Shown here in pieces: positions 11,523 through 23,578 of a DNA stretch of 64,000 nt. This stretch comes from Paracentrotus lividus. Its lineage: Eukaryota; Echinodermata; Echinoidea; Camarodonta; Echinidae. Within the stretch, counting starts at the first letter, position 1, and each line of letters opens with the position of its first letter. The stretch covers positions 29,593,262-29,657,261 of the forward strand of contig CALNVZ010003426.1 of assembly GCA_940671915.1 (NCBI GenBank), read 5' to 3'. The notes beneath the pieces are model-generated. The model ran no database searches, was not told the DNA's origin, and worked only from the letters and a program-made list of their open reading frames with translations. The position numbers and the translations under genes are program-made.

Positions 11523-13310
11523 CAGGAAGAGACCCACTAATGAGATGACAATCTCGCCACAAGGGAACCTTTGGTGATGCTTTTCATTTATATTGAGTTA
11601 ATAGGTCCCGCTCTCAGTTGGAAGAGTGGAAATACACGAATTCCTCACCTTCACAGTCACGACGTTGGATGTTTGATATCTCGAAATAGTATTTATCAGG
11701 TCTGACTGGGAATTGACTCATGTAGAATGAGCAGGTGGAGCATGAAACTGGGGAAAATATTCATATTATGAATGACAGCGCAAATTAAAAGCTATATAAA
11801 AACAAATAAAAGAACAAAAAACAAACAAAACATCTATAGACATGTTTATTTTCTTTTAAAGGCAGGACAGGGCTTATAGTTTTAGTTCATCTGAAAATAC
11901 AATCTTTCCCAGTTTAAATTTATGGTCAGATGGAATGAAAAGTTTATATTTATAATAAAACACATATTGAGTGAAAAATGAGTTCGAAAAACCATTATAA
12001 ATGTGTATAGTATTACAATAAAAAAAGTCGAAAGCTGGGGTCCCGGAAAATAAACTTTTCTCCCTTTCAATATAAAACAACTTCATATCCATCGTAGGGA
12101 TACGAAATATCTTTGTATAAAGTCTTCTGATGTACGGTACATTATCTAAAGAGTGACATTGTTTAATTGAAATCAAACCAAAATTTGTGCAACGGTCGCT
12201 ATATGCTTGAGAAGAATTAATAGTAATAATATTAGGCATTTTGTAATGCGCCGTCTCTCTAGTAAACTATTCAGAGGCGCAGAGGGAAAAGGAAAGAAGA
12301 ATCGGAAACTTTAGGGAGAAGGATGCAAAAACATATATATATATATAATTTAACAAAAATAAAGAGAGAACATATAAAATTGGAGTTTTATAAATATAAT
12401 TAAGGAAAACCCAAAATAAAAAAAGAAATAAGAAGAAATAGAAACAGTTGTCGGAAAAAAAAGGGAAAAAAAGACAAAACAAACCATCACAATAAAGGGA
12501 AAACCCCTATCTGTTCTGAATCTCTCTCCCTCTCTCTCTATCACTAAAAAAAGTCGTGTTTCCTTGCATGGGGGAATTATAGTGATGGTTATGTTATATT
12601 TTTTCCACTGCTTATGAGTTGGGAGCACAATCTTTACCTGCATATGATTCAAATTCATGTTTTTCAGTTTTGACCAAAAAAAAAAAGATTACGTACCAGT
12701 GCCCACTTATGATTTAAAGTACAGTCAATGAAAAGGCCCGTATCAAGACTAAATTTCATCCTTCCGTATATCACTAATGAGATGAAAATAACCCTGATCG
12801 GATTGCAACACACTGTCTTCAAACATCACAGAGAGAGAGAGAGAGAGAGAAGGAGCACATGTCAAATGACATTTATCCCCTCCGAGAGGACAGTTTCTAT
12901 TGTGTGTCAGAGAGAGCAAATACTGACTTATTCTCCATGCCTCTGGCACAGAAACCCCCTGACATGGTATGGCCTAGTGATCGAAGACAGGGAATATATT
13001 CTGATACCAACTCAGTCAAGCTTCTTAACCAAAGAGATGCTTGGCAACTTTTATGTTTAAGTACATGGATCGTTTCAGTGCCCTACTTCAATACAATATA
13101 TTAAATATCACCAGCGGAAAACAAATTTCCATTTTAGTGTGGACAATTAAACTTCGAATTTTGAATTTTTTTTTTATCATTAAACAACTATTAGCTGTTG
13201 AATGTTATATACATATACCAACATTATTCAAAATATTTTTTTGTATTAACTACCCCAAAAATAGGGTTAGGTTTAAGTGTATGGTTAGGTGGCAGACTAT
13301 TGGTGGGATA
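11523..13310. other. AT-rich sequence without a recognised gene
   Basis: Contains the unassigned frame at 11874-12239, a short (TA)n near 12332 and a (GA)n at 12831-12850. Confidence 0.5.
11874..12239 (-). CDS. Unassigned open frame, 121 codons
   Basis: The longest unexplained open frame in the left half (MPNIITINSSQAYSDRCTNF..., ending VFSDELKL). It is rich in F, Y, I and K as expected from AT-rich DNA, has no recognisable motif, no repeat signature and no clear splice sites. Chance is the leading explanation. Confidence 0.15.
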   Translation of the reverse strand: MPNIITINSSQAYSDRCTNFGLISIKQCHSLDNVPYIRRLYTKIFRIPTMDMKLFYIEREKSLFSGTPAFDFFYCNTIHIYNGFSNSFFTQYVFYYKYKLFIPSDHKFKLGKIVFSDELKL

Positions 13311-13320
13311 CGTTGTCCTA

Positions 13321-13776
13321 CACTGTTAAAAAAAAATAAAGCAAGTTGTTTAAAACTTTAACACTCTTCTTGTTTAAAAGTTTAAACAACCTGTTGTTTA
13401 ATGGTTGTTTTAAATATCAACATTATTATTTAACGCTTCTCTCCAAAAATAAAAACGCTCCAACTTTTGGTTAACGCGGCCGAGTATCGAACTCACGGCC
13501 TTTCGATTATAAGGCAGAAGCTCTCTGTACATACAGTTATTTAATGTGTGAGGCCTAAGTCCTTCGCCATGATTGAAATGTTGCGCCGATTTACCCGGTT
13601 GCGTGTTACGAGTGATGCCATTGGCTCATGACTATTTCGTGACATTTGCCTCGGCCTGTTTAAAGAAACCTGTTTAATACAGTGTAATAATACCTCGCTT
13701 TTCCTGTTTTAAACAACAATGTTTAAATATCAAACAAGAATGTTTAACTTTGACCAACATTTTTTTTTAAACAGCG
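13321..13776. mobile_element. CACTGTTAAA-ended TA-flanked MITE, right end decayed
   Basis: TA-CACTGTTAAAAAAAAA opens a segment whose first ~90 bases (repeated TTGTTTAAA motifs) are mirrored at about 13690-13776. The expected closing TTAACAGTG is degraded there, while an ACAGTGTA at 13678 is an alternative end. The middle holds a tRNA-like stretch. Confidence 0.55.
13470..13540 (-). repeat. tRNA-like fragment, possibly SINE-derived
   Basis: On the minus strand, AGCTTCTGCCTTATAATCGA is followed by AAGGCCGTGAGTTCGATACT, resembling a tRNA anticodon arm plus T arm with TTCGA loop. The D-arm half is missing, so it is not a functional tRNA gene. Confidence 0.4.
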
Positions 13777-13926
13777 AAATTTTTAAACCGCGTTCGAACA
13801 GTTAAGAACTCATACGTCATGTATATCCAGTTTTATGTAATATGTCCATGCTGTTCTGGGAGAAAAGAATTTTTCGTCAAACTGTTTAGTCCAACTACTT
13901 AATTAGATTTCCGCAAGTAATAAAAC

Positions 13927-14494
13927 TAGGGTTGGGCAAATAATGACTTTTTTTCTGAAAAGTTATGTCAAACAAGTTGTTTCTATAGTCAAATTTGATG
14001 TAGAATCCAAAAATGACAATGATTTTTGTGTACAATGAAGTCTGACGTCGCTAAAGTGCAAAAAACCAAAATAGTGTATTTTGCCCATTCATCACACACT
14101 TTATAGGTATAAACCGGTTTTATTTTGTTTCTTTATGGATTTTGATGCTTTAAAAGCTCAAATCTGACAATTTTATCATGACCAAATGTACCTAGTATGG
14201 TTATAGGTGTTAATTAGTGATTTTGATATGAGGTGATTTTTGCTCGATATTGACTGAAACTAACTACCAAACTACACTAACAGTCAACTTAGGTAGGATT
14301 AATCTTGTTGGATTAATCATGTTGGGTTCCCTGACACCCAAAAGACATATAAAAACGCAATAAAAGTGGTTTATACGTATAAAAAGTATGATAATTGGGC
14401 ATAATACGCTATTTTGGCGGCCATTTTGGTTTCTTGCACTTTAGCGACGTAAGACGTCATCGTATGCAAAAATAATTGTCATCGCCCAACCCTA
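13927..14494. mobile_element. GGGTTGGGC-ended foldback element
   Basis: TAGGGTTGGGC at 13927 is inverted at 14484-14494. The arms (about 180 bases each) also match through GACGTCGCTAAAGTGCA and the GGTATAAACC/GGTTTATAC segments. No coding frame. TA lies at both borders. Confidence 0.75.
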
Positions 14495-14760
14495 ATAAAA
14501 CCAACATCTGACATATAGCATTTGGGTATCCCTATTGAGAGATAAAAATTGGCGTTTAGAGGTTTTGCTACGAATATCTTTATTTTGTATTTTGATACAA
14601 GACATGAATCACCTTAGTTGCAAACTGTCGATATTGCATTATTATGATACACTGAATCATGTGCATAACTTAACATACTGATACACTGCATTGTCCTGAT
14701 AAGATCTCGTTATTATTTTCCACCTGCTTCCTCTTAATATTGACATTCATTTCGATTTAA

Positions 14761-14990
14761 CCTCTCTCTCTCTCTTTCTCTCTTCCTCTCAACTTTTTCC
14801 CCTCTAAATTCCCCAGTCGGTCTCTCTTTCCTCTCTATTCTTTATTATCCATGTTATCCCTCTCCCCAATTTTCTCTCTTTTTTATATACATTCCCGGTA
14901 TATTCTTCCTTTTCTTGGTATATATTACTCTCTCTCTCTCCCTCTCTCTCTCTCTTTCTCCCTCCCTCCCTCCCTTCCTCAATCTGTTTC
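14761..14990 (+). repeat. CT-rich low-complexity tract
   Basis: Imperfect CTCTCT repeats interrupted by short unique segments. Confidence 0.9.
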
Positions 14991-15326
14991 ATATCGTAAT
15001 CACACCTGAAAGACCGACTCGAAATCGACCCCAGATCGAACAAGTTATCCCATTACCGTGAATGGCAAGCTTGTAGTCGGTTTGGTGTCGGACTGGGGGT
15101 CTGACGGAGGTATAAATGACTATTTCCCCTCCTTATCTCCCTCAACCACTCTGAGTGGGAAATCCAGTCATTTATCTCGTTTCATTTTATGTTTTCATGC
15201 TGTATAATCGATTATATTTGTGTTTGATTGTTGCATGTTTTTAATGACTGGAAAATAAATTTAAAAAAAAGAAACCCTTTCTCGTTTTCTCCAACCTTTT
15301 TATATCTCTATCTCTGAGGGTATACA

Positions 15327-15327
<1 letters not shown>

Positions 15328-15373
<46 letters not shown>
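15328..15373 (+). repeat. (CT)n microsatellite
   Basis: About 46 bases of nearly perfect CT repeats. Confidence 0.95.
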
Positions 15374-15377
<4 letters not shown>

Positions 15378-15776
15378 ATCGAGATCTATCAACCCATACC
15401 TGCTTACGATATAAATCCCCAAGGTCCACATGTACATGGATATGCGACATTTGGCATTTTAAAGCCTTCCATTAGCAATCTGAAATATATTCATGAAACC
15501 CTCTAGTTATTTCAATAATGGAGTCTCGGTCGAAGGATTGTCCGAATTATTTACTCAGTTTTCCTTTTATTCTTCTATTTCGTTAATATACTAATCTAAA
15601 AAGCATGTTTCTCTAAGTTGCTTTAGAGTGCCTTTTCTACAATAGTTGATTAAGACAGAAATATGAGAAGTGTTATCATGATTACCGGAATTTGATATGA
15701 TTATCTACAAAATCATGAGCGTTGAAAATGATGAAACCAAAAACACAAGAGTACCGATTTTGTGATGTATTCAGTA

Positions 15777-16029
15777 ATGCGGCGGTCACAACTCGCCGTA
15801 CCTTCGACGTGCAACTCCCTACGATGGATTTCGTAGAAAAATCGTGCAGCGCAGGTACCTCGCAGGCACGTTGACTGTACGACGTGCAGGAAGTTTTTCC
15901 AATACCCTTACTACAGAAATGCAGGAATCGCAGAAGCTTACCCAGGACCTGTGCGTGCATTGCACATGCAACGCAGGCTACGTTGATGGCACGTGCCCCG
16001 TAGCCTACGACGAGTTGTGACCGCCACAT
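15777..16029. mobile_element. GCGGCGGTCACAACTCG MITE, full copy
   Basis: GCGGCGGTCACAACTCG at the left is inverted as CGAGTTGTGACCGCCAC at the right. The interior is unusually GC-rich with several ACGTGC/GCACGT palindromes. Its minus-strand frame is an element shadow because it recurs in all three copies. Confidence 0.85.
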
Positions 16030-16194
16030 AAGGAAAAATGTTTTGGGGATTAATGTAAAGCAGGGTACCTCATGCGTAAAACATGCATAATGAATTTAGT
16101 TTCCTCATATTTCACGTTACATGTTGTTACATTTTATTTCACGTTACATGTTTTTTTTTTTTTTTTTTTTTCAAATTGATCTTCAACTTATTAG

Positions 16195-16330
16195 CTGCGC
16201 CACATTGAACTTACACGTACGGGTGCAAAATGACCTGAAACTTATGGGGGCGCTGAATTGAAGTTATGGGAGGGTCAAATCGATTTTAAAATTAGGGGCG
16301 CCAAATTGAGCTTACACGTATATAAATTGG
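16195..16330. repeat. ~25-bp array with GGGGCGCCAAATTGA core
   Basis: Cores at about 16197, 16220, 16246, 16270 and 16296 are spaced 23-26 bases. It is the reverse-orientation counterpart of the array at 944-1217; single further units occur near 17083 and 17870. Confidence 0.65.
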
Positions 16331-16391
16331 TCTTTAAAATATTGTCTCTATCTAGATAGAGGAAAATTTCAAAATTCATTCATCCGGGTCT

Positions 16392-16905
16392 GTATACCGA
16401 GTGAGTAAAAAAAAAACTTTACACCTAGAAAAATGTCAATAAAAATAAAGCCAATATATAAACCCTAAATTATCTTACATATTCTGAAAGAGTAACTCCT
16501 CCTGCATCTTCTGACGTGTGCTCACTCATGCCTGACAATACAGATTTATCTCATTTTCATACAAAATGTAGTCAATATGTATAACAACACCCCTGCCAAG
16601 TTATTAAGCGGAAGACACTTTCATTAAAAAGTTATGCTATTTTATTCATGATGGAGTTGCGTTTTTGTCAGCTTTTGTTGTTTCAATTTCAACCCCACCC
16701 TGGCACAATTCGAAATTTGCATGTTCGCAAACAATGCGTCATGTTCATCGAAGCGTAAAGATATACCACACAAAAATGGTACCAGAAGATGCGGGAGGAG
16801 TTACTCTTTCAGAATATGTAAAATAATTTAGGGTTTATAATTTGGTTTTCTTTTTATTGACATTTTTCTAGGTGTAAAGTTTTTTTTTTGACTCACTCGG
16901 TATAC
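16392..16905. mobile_element. GTATACCGAGTGAGT foldback MITE
   Basis: Left arm 16392-16513 and right arm 16783-16905 are inverted copies of about 122 bases, opening GTATACCGAGTGAGT and running through CTTTACACCTAGAAAAATG to CTCCTCCTGCATCTTCTG. The loop is about 270 bases without a coding frame. Confidence 0.88.
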
Positions 16906-17949
16906 ATAGCAAAATTTTCGCTCGCGATTCGCGCTCGCATCATTATTTTTCATTGAATTATTACATTGTGTTCCTGAGGAACGCATAGAATGTCCTGTTT
17001 TCTAACCATTCGAATACATCAAAATTTCCGTTCGTTCTTTGCGCTCGCCTGTGTTTTTCCTCTTACCAGAATTTACATTAACTTAGGGGCGCCAAATTTA
17101 TTTTAAACTAAGGGATGGAAGCAGAATTATAAAGAGATAGATAGATAAACAGATAGATACATAAACAGATGGATTGGATAGATAGATAGATAGATAGATA
17201 TTCATCTTTCTTTCATATGTTAAATTACTGGGCAACATATTGGTCTTTAAATTATGGAGACCAAATTGATCCTAAACTTCTGGTCTCTATTACATAGAAC
17301 AAAATTTTCGCTCGCGCTTCGCGCTCACATAATTTTCCAAGGAGCTATGACATTGAGGACTGCATAAAATGTCACGTTTTCAGATCATTCCTATACATCA
17401 AATTTCCGCTCGCGCTTCACGCTCGCCTATTTTTTATTTTATTTTTTTTCTTGTAACCAGATTATGAGGATTCTGAACAAACAAACATCAATTTACATTT
17501 ATTTGATTTCACATTACTTGATAGACAAATTTTACATGATTTTATATGGCTTGCTTTCAAATCGTTGTGATGGACAAATTACAGCTCCCGTTCATATGAT
17601 ATTCTGATGAAGAGCTAAACAAAATTTAAACCCCTGATTGCTTAGAATTCTTTGCTTTCTGAAAAAATATCCGATCGCGCTTCGCGCTCGTATTTAGAAT
17701 TATTTGTATTTTCATCTATAGCGGTAATATCTCCTATTCCTAGAAATTCCTTTCCATGAACTCACTATTAAAAAAAAAAAAAAAAAAAAACCTTCAAATA
17801 ATTTTTTCTTTAAAATCCTTCAACGTGCATTTAAGCCGTAGGCCTATGATTACCTGGCGGGGGGGGGGGCGCCATATTTTGAAAAGTACACAGGGGCGCC
17901 AAAATCACGTCGGGCCCCCCGGGGTGCGAAATCCTGGATACGCGCCTGT
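16906..17949. mobile_element. GC-hairpin interspersed repeat, minus orientation
   Basis: GCTCGCGCTTCGCGCTCGC and variants occur near 16919, 17031, 17310, 17408 and 17672, usually preceded by AAAATTTTCGCTC. The right border reads AAATCCTGGATACGCGCCTG, resembling the terminal motif of the element at 26143-28866. Also contains a (GATA)n at 17177-17202 and poly-A at 17768-17790. Confidence 0.55.
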
Positions 17950-18032
17950 TATGTGAGAGTTTCTACAGGACTTTGTTAAGCTTCGGATCTTTGAAATACG
18001 AATAAAGAAATGTATAGCATCCCTGCTAAAAA

Positions 18033-18070
<38 letters not shown>
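18033..18070 (+). repeat. (TA)n microsatellite
   Basis: Alternating TA run interrupted only near its start. Confidence 0.95.
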
Positions 18071-18072
<2 letters not shown>

Positions 18073-18184
18073 CACGTGGTGTAGAGATGCAAAGATGCAC
18101 AATCTCCAATACGAAACTCCTTGTAAGTATTGTGATATTTCATTCGCTCTCTTTCTCTCCCTTTCCATTTCTATCTTATAACTA

Positions 18185-18506
18185 CACTGTAAAAAAAAAA
18201 GTATTTTTACAGCAAATCTGCTGTCAGGAGAGTCGCCATAAAAAGTGTAATTTAAAAAACAGTTTTGTTGTCAATTTCTCCTCTAAGAATTTATGAAAAA
18301 GAAGGGGGAAAAAACATTAGAGTTCTATAGCGTACATATTTGGTTAAAACGGAACAAATGTGTTACTCTTGATGTATATTTTGTATTTCTCATGTAATTA
18401 TTTGCAGGAGAAATTTACAACAAAACTGTTTTTTTAAATTACATTTTTTTATGGCGACTCTGCTGACAGCAGATTTGCTGTAAAAATACAAATATTTTTT
18501 ACAGTG
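18185..18506. mobile_element. CACTGTAAAAA foldback MITE with TA flanks
   Basis: CACTGTAAAAA...TTTTACAG is mirrored at the right end over about 100 bases, including ACAGCAAATCTGCTGTCAG and GGCGACTCTGCTGACAGC. TA flanks both ends (18183-18184, 18507-18508). No coding frame. Confidence 0.9.
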
Positions 18507-18509
18507 TAG

Positions 18510-19190
18510 GTGGAAGAACAATGTGATCTCGTTGCTTCATTTATCTATTTTAGCATCTCTAGCATTATAAAATCCACCAATCCTTACTATACACTTTATA
18601 GATTATTCCTTTAATTTAAAGGTTCCTGTAATATTACTTTGTTATTCGTCCTCTATACTCTTCTTGCTTTCAGCCATCCCTGTCAGCACGATCAGCACGG
18701 ACATATACATCTGTACATTGTAATTCTCTTTGATTTATAGTGTCATGTATATTCCAATAGACAATATCTAAACATACCGTATATCATCAAAGAAATGTAT
18801 CCACATAATTTATATCATATATAATTACGACATTTTCGTCCTCTCCTCTTCTATTGTTCTCGGTTTCTGACCTTTTCAAAGCACACGCACAACGTCACCC
18901 ACCCGCCCACATACGCCTATCTTGAGTGACAAACACACGCAAGTATGACAAATCAGAACAAAATGCTTAATCTGCCAACGGATCTTGAAACAACACACAC
19001 TATCAATTAAATATGGTATAATAGTCATGTTGAATCGTGAAAAGTCACTCATAATATTATATATAGGCCTATAAAGAAGATGGGTTGTTGTGCTTACATT
19101 TAAAAAAGACGAATAGCTTAATTGACTTTTTCTGAGGAAAGATACGCATTAAGGTTACTCCGTTGAAACGTCGCCAGCCTCTAAAAGGTA
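18510..19190. other. Unique AT-rich sequence
   Basis: No repeat structure or exon recognised. Confidence 0.5.
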
Positions 19191-19195
19191 CTTTA

Positions 19196-19401
19196 TGCGG
19201 CGGTCACAACTCGCCGTACCTTCGACGTGCAACTCCCTACGATGGATTTCGTATAAAAATCGTGCAGCGCAGGTATACCCTTTCTACAGAAACGCAGGAA
19301 TCGCAGAAATTGACCAAGGACATATTCATGCATTGTGCAATCGACGCAGGCTACGTTGATTGCACGTGCCCCGTAGCCTACGACGAGTTGTGACCGCCGC
19401 A
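19196..19401. mobile_element. GCGGCGGTCACAACTCG MITE, internally deleted copy
   Basis: Both 17-bp inverted ends are intact and TA flanks both sides. Relative to the copy at 15777 about 50 internal bases (after GCGCAGGTA) are missing. Confidence 0.88.
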
Positions 19402-19403
19402 TA

Positions 19404-19610
19404 AGATGGATTTCGTAGAAAATTCGTGCGGCGGAGGTACCTTGCAGGCACAATGCCTGTACGACGTATAGGAAGTTTTTCCCATACCCTTACTACAGAA
19501 ACGCAGGAATCGCAGAAGTTGACCCAGGGCCTGTGCGTGCATTGCACATGCAACGCAGGCTACGTTGATGGCACGTGCCCCGTAGCCTACGACGAGTTGT
19601 GACCGCCGCA
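19404..19610. mobile_element. GCGGCGGTCACAACTCG MITE, left-truncated tandem copy
   Basis: Begins directly after the preceding copy at GATGGATTTCGTAGAAAA, lacking the first ~45 bases and the left inverted end, but keeps the internal region deleted from its neighbour and an intact right end. Confidence 0.85.
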
Positions 19611-19619
19611 TTAGCCACG

Positions 19620-21606
19620 TTACGATACCATATATCCGGCCATTAAACTATACCGTAACTGTACTCGTTCATTCGTTTGCGTGGAAAACAGAGTGCTGGC
19701 TTCCAGAGTGCTACTTTGGTCGTGCGAGGCACTTACTACTAGAAAGATTGAAAGACCGTTGTGCGAGATGAAATTCATCAGGTTTATTCAATATTATCCT
19801 CTGTGAATGACCTAGATTGCGTTCACTGTATTCCCACTTCTCTTTTCTCATTTTGCATTTATTTTTACCGCAATGTAGGAGTATAGGCCTACAATGAATA
19901 CTGCTCGTGAGTTAATTTATTTCACAAGATGGTAGTTTTATTTTAAATGTGTTATTATGCCGTGATGGAAAGTTACCGTGACTTCAACACTTTGTCATAG
20001 GCTCCACCAATATAGCATCACATCATGTTGGAAATTTAGAAATCCCTTGGCTGATAAATTGATAGCTTATCACCGTGCAAGGCCTTTTCTTAAATAATCT
20101 CGTAATTAGCTTACGAAACAGCACTTATTCCACGCGTTTAAGTAGATCAAAATGGGGGAAAACAATCAAATGAACCTGCTCCGGTTTTCAGAAGACAACG
20201 ACTCACAAAGACTTTCAAAGAAATCAAAGCAAGCACAACGTCCATATAAAGTGTGATATGTCATAATTATGGCCACACTGTTCAATAAACAATTCAAAAG
20301 ATCGCTTACAGTTTAGCCAAAACAAAACGTTAAATCTACGAGCTTTACCTTCTTATACAATATTTACGATCATTAATACAACGACAATTAAATTAAAGTG
20401 ACACATTTGGCATTGTTGGGTGTTCTTTTACAATCTAAAACCCCCATACCTAACTTCATCATTTCAAGGAATCTTCATACTATTTCAGGTAACCAATTAC
20501 CTGAGATGGATGAATTAAAACAAAATTGTAGATAAACATCAATTTACTTTAGTGGAGTGGCATTGAGAGGAATAGATTCCAATGTCGTACCCTATAATCC
20601 CCATGTAGTCCAACTACCCCTTCAAATAGTCAATTTATATTCATGAAACAATAATCATTTTACATACCTACACAGTTGTAACTATGACATGTGCATATGA
20701 GCGCCACTGAAGGTCGCTTGCCTTCCTATGCTCTATTTCTTTTTCTTATTCTTCTCTTTTTTTCTTTTTTTCTTTTAGTGTTCAATGTATCATATTGAAG
20801 GCGCCTGGTAGGATTTATTTCTTAAAGAGCATGGTGCGCTTATATTGATTGCTGGAATTTAAGCTGTGGTATTAACTTCCAAAGCGCTTTCCAAGTTAAT
20901 GGAGACGTTTGATCATTTTGCGCGAACCTAAGATTTACCACCCATTATATTGAGGGATATCCCTTGAAATTAACAAAAATGGATATTTAGACGAATGTTT
21001 GCCTGCCATAATAACAACATAATAGTGTTCCTCATGCTAATTGAAACGTGACTCACATCATTATTAAAAGAAATGTTTCATACCAAAACATCCAGATTAA
21101 TTTGGAATAATCAAACAGAGTTTTCAGAAGAGATGGGCGAGGGGAGGTAAATTTTATTCATTAAAATCCACCCGATGACTCTATAATGTAAGCATGCTAA
21201 ATTGGAAAGGCATACGCCAAACCACGACAACACGTTCTCTAGGGATTTCAATTGGAGAGTCAACTCTGATTAAGGCAACCGTATGTCTACATCAAAAGAC
21301 CCCAGCAAATCGAATCTAAAGTGTGGAAGGTAGGGTGCGATGCCTTGATATTAGATTAAAAGAAGGGTAAGAAGGTAAAACGTGTTCGAGAATTTCTAAT
21401 TAGTCAACATGGTTAACGTATTATCCAGGAAAGGAGAAGGGAAAACAGCGAGATGAATTTATAGGACAGTGCATGCGAAGAAGTTCGACAGTAGTAGGCA
21501 AGACATGCTTTTCCTCCACAGGAACATCATCCCCAAAATTGGAAGGATAAACATTATAGATCTTACTTGAACTTTAAATTATTCCATATAGCCCCATTTT
21601 TCCCTT

Positions 21607-21658
<52 letters not shown>

Positions 21659-22015
21659 TCTTTTTTTCACGCCTCTTATCTTCCATACTCTTTCTCTCCC
21701 TCCTATTTCTCTCCCTTCTCTCTATCTCCATCTCCTCTCTCTCAATTCTGTCCCCCTTCCTCTTTCTATATTATAGGACACTGACACTGTCATTCTCCTA
21801 TCTTTTTTCTTCAATTCTTTACTTACTTTTTCTCTCTCTCTTTCTTCTATGTCTCTGTCTATGTATCTCTTTCTCTCTTGCTATCATTGCATATTCCATG
21901 TATTCTGTCTTCTAGTTCTACCAGTAACCACCCACTGAGTCTATTTCTTTCTTACCTCATGGAAACCTTTCGCGTCTTTCTGTTTCTTTCCCGACATCCT
22001 TTTACTTTCAGAAAC
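19620..22015. other. Unique sequence with one (CT)n tract
   Basis: A (CT)n lies at 21616-21653 within pyrimidine-rich DNA to about 21880. No exon recognised on either strand before the minus-strand donor at 22019. Confidence 0.5.
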
Positions 22016-22019
22016 TCAC

Positions 22020-22167
22020 CTTAAAGGAGGCACAAATCTTCTGGACGAGTCTTGTCTGAGTAGAGCCATGTTAACTTGAATAGCTTTGTTTTCTGTGCCC
22101 ACAGCCACAACATCGTTGCTCGTTGTTTTACCTTCTTTTCTACCTTCTGGTGGTTCCATGGCTTTCA
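22020..22167 (-). CDS. Putative isolated coding exon, minus strand
   Basis: Read on the minus strand, TATTCTTGTCTTAG precedes an open block that ends in TTTAAG|GTGAGT, a consensus donor. Inside, GCCATGG gives an ideal start context (ATG at 22159-22157). Forty-six codons follow (MEPPEGRKEGKTTSNDVVAV..., ending RRFVPPL), ending in phase 2. Composition is more GC- and charge-balanced than the surroundings and lacks any repeat signature. I do not recognise the protein, and found no convincing partner exon between 1 and 22 kb, so it may be a first coding exon with a very long intron, or chance. Confidence 0.42.
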
Positions 22168-22169
22168 CT

Positions 22170-23575
22170 AAGACAAGAATAACAACAATACGATTGGTCA
22201 AATTTATGGAAGCTTGGTTTTCGAAGCGGCAAGAATGATCTAGCAAGACGTACTGATGACAAGGAATCTACTTTACTTCTGACTATTGCGAATTTATGTA
22301 TAACTGACTCACAAAATATCATTTTCTACAACTACGACAATAATTTATACAAACATCGTAATACCCATCATGCCCATGGTGGGTTGACATTCAAAATATG
22401 TAATAAAATTTGTTAAACGCTCTTGTAATGTTATTACCTTAAATAGTTAAAGCAAAAAAAAAATTAAATACCTCGTCCCGAGAGGTAGCGAATGATGTTT
22501 GATTTTTACAGTGATGGACCATTGCCTGAGCTTTGCATTTTGAAAGAGCAATCCTGCCTTCGGATGTGCTTATCAATGGACTCAAGATATACTGCATTTC
22601 TTATCTCCATTTTTTTCCTTTTCTTTTGGTCAGATGATGTCTGGTGATGATGTGAGGTGAACAGTCTAGCAATTTAGTACATTTTGGAAAAAATATATAA
22701 CCATCATTGTCAAATCACTCAAATTCATCTTGAACATATAAAAGACGAATTCCTTGGGGGAAATTATTCATATTGATGCAAATGATATCGAATTGATGCA
22801 CTGTCAGTTTTTCTTTCACTTTCACTTTTCTGCGCACCTTCACTTTGCTTCTTTTGTTTTGGATGATATTTAGTGAAATCAGACTGAGGTCAAGTGGAGG
22901 ATATGGGGAATATTTTTGTTAAACTTTGTATTTGTAGTTAATGACATTGCCCTAATGATCTAGTTGTGGTAACAACCACAAAATAAATTTTGTCCAACAA
23001 AATGATTTTTTTTTAAATACAAAATCCATGATGTGCCAAACTGAGAGAAAATGACTAATTGATAAGCGATTAATATTCTATCATAAGAAAGCCTTTTCTA
23101 CAAGTTATGGACAGGCATGTACAATCAGTATCCATGTTGGTGACTTTAAGCGTTCAAGTTTTAGCTAGATTATATTTTCTTCACAATCCTTGGCTTGTCA
23201 GAAGTTACTTTGATGAGAATATTTCAATTCATTTAATTTTAAAGACTTTCTCTCGATATTATTGCTCACAGCGACCAAAGATTTCAATTTTTTTCCTTTA
23301 ATGTTAAACATTGACTTGAAAATATTATTGCAGCGTGAGGTCTAAACATTCATGATAAATGACATATGCGTGACAGATTCTATTATTGTATTGTGGATCC
23401 TTCATGGCCAAATATGTTTCAGATGGAATTCAGTGAAAGCGGAGTGGTGTCAACAGAGCCACATTGTCATATCAATCAGTGCACAGCCATTAATTGTATC
23501 CCCTCGGCTACAACACGCTCTATAGAAGGATTCGCGTCTAACTTCAGAAATAATTGAACATAACAAGCTTCTCAA
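22170..23575. other. AT-rich sequence without a recognised gene
   Basis: No repeat or supported exon. It would be upstream or 5' intron of the minus-strand exon at 22020-22167 if that exon is real. Confidence 0.45.
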
Positions 23576-23578
23576 GAT

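Noticed and set aside
13470-13540. Functional tRNA gene
   Set aside because: The acceptor stem and D arm are missing; only anticodon and T-arm-like parts are present.
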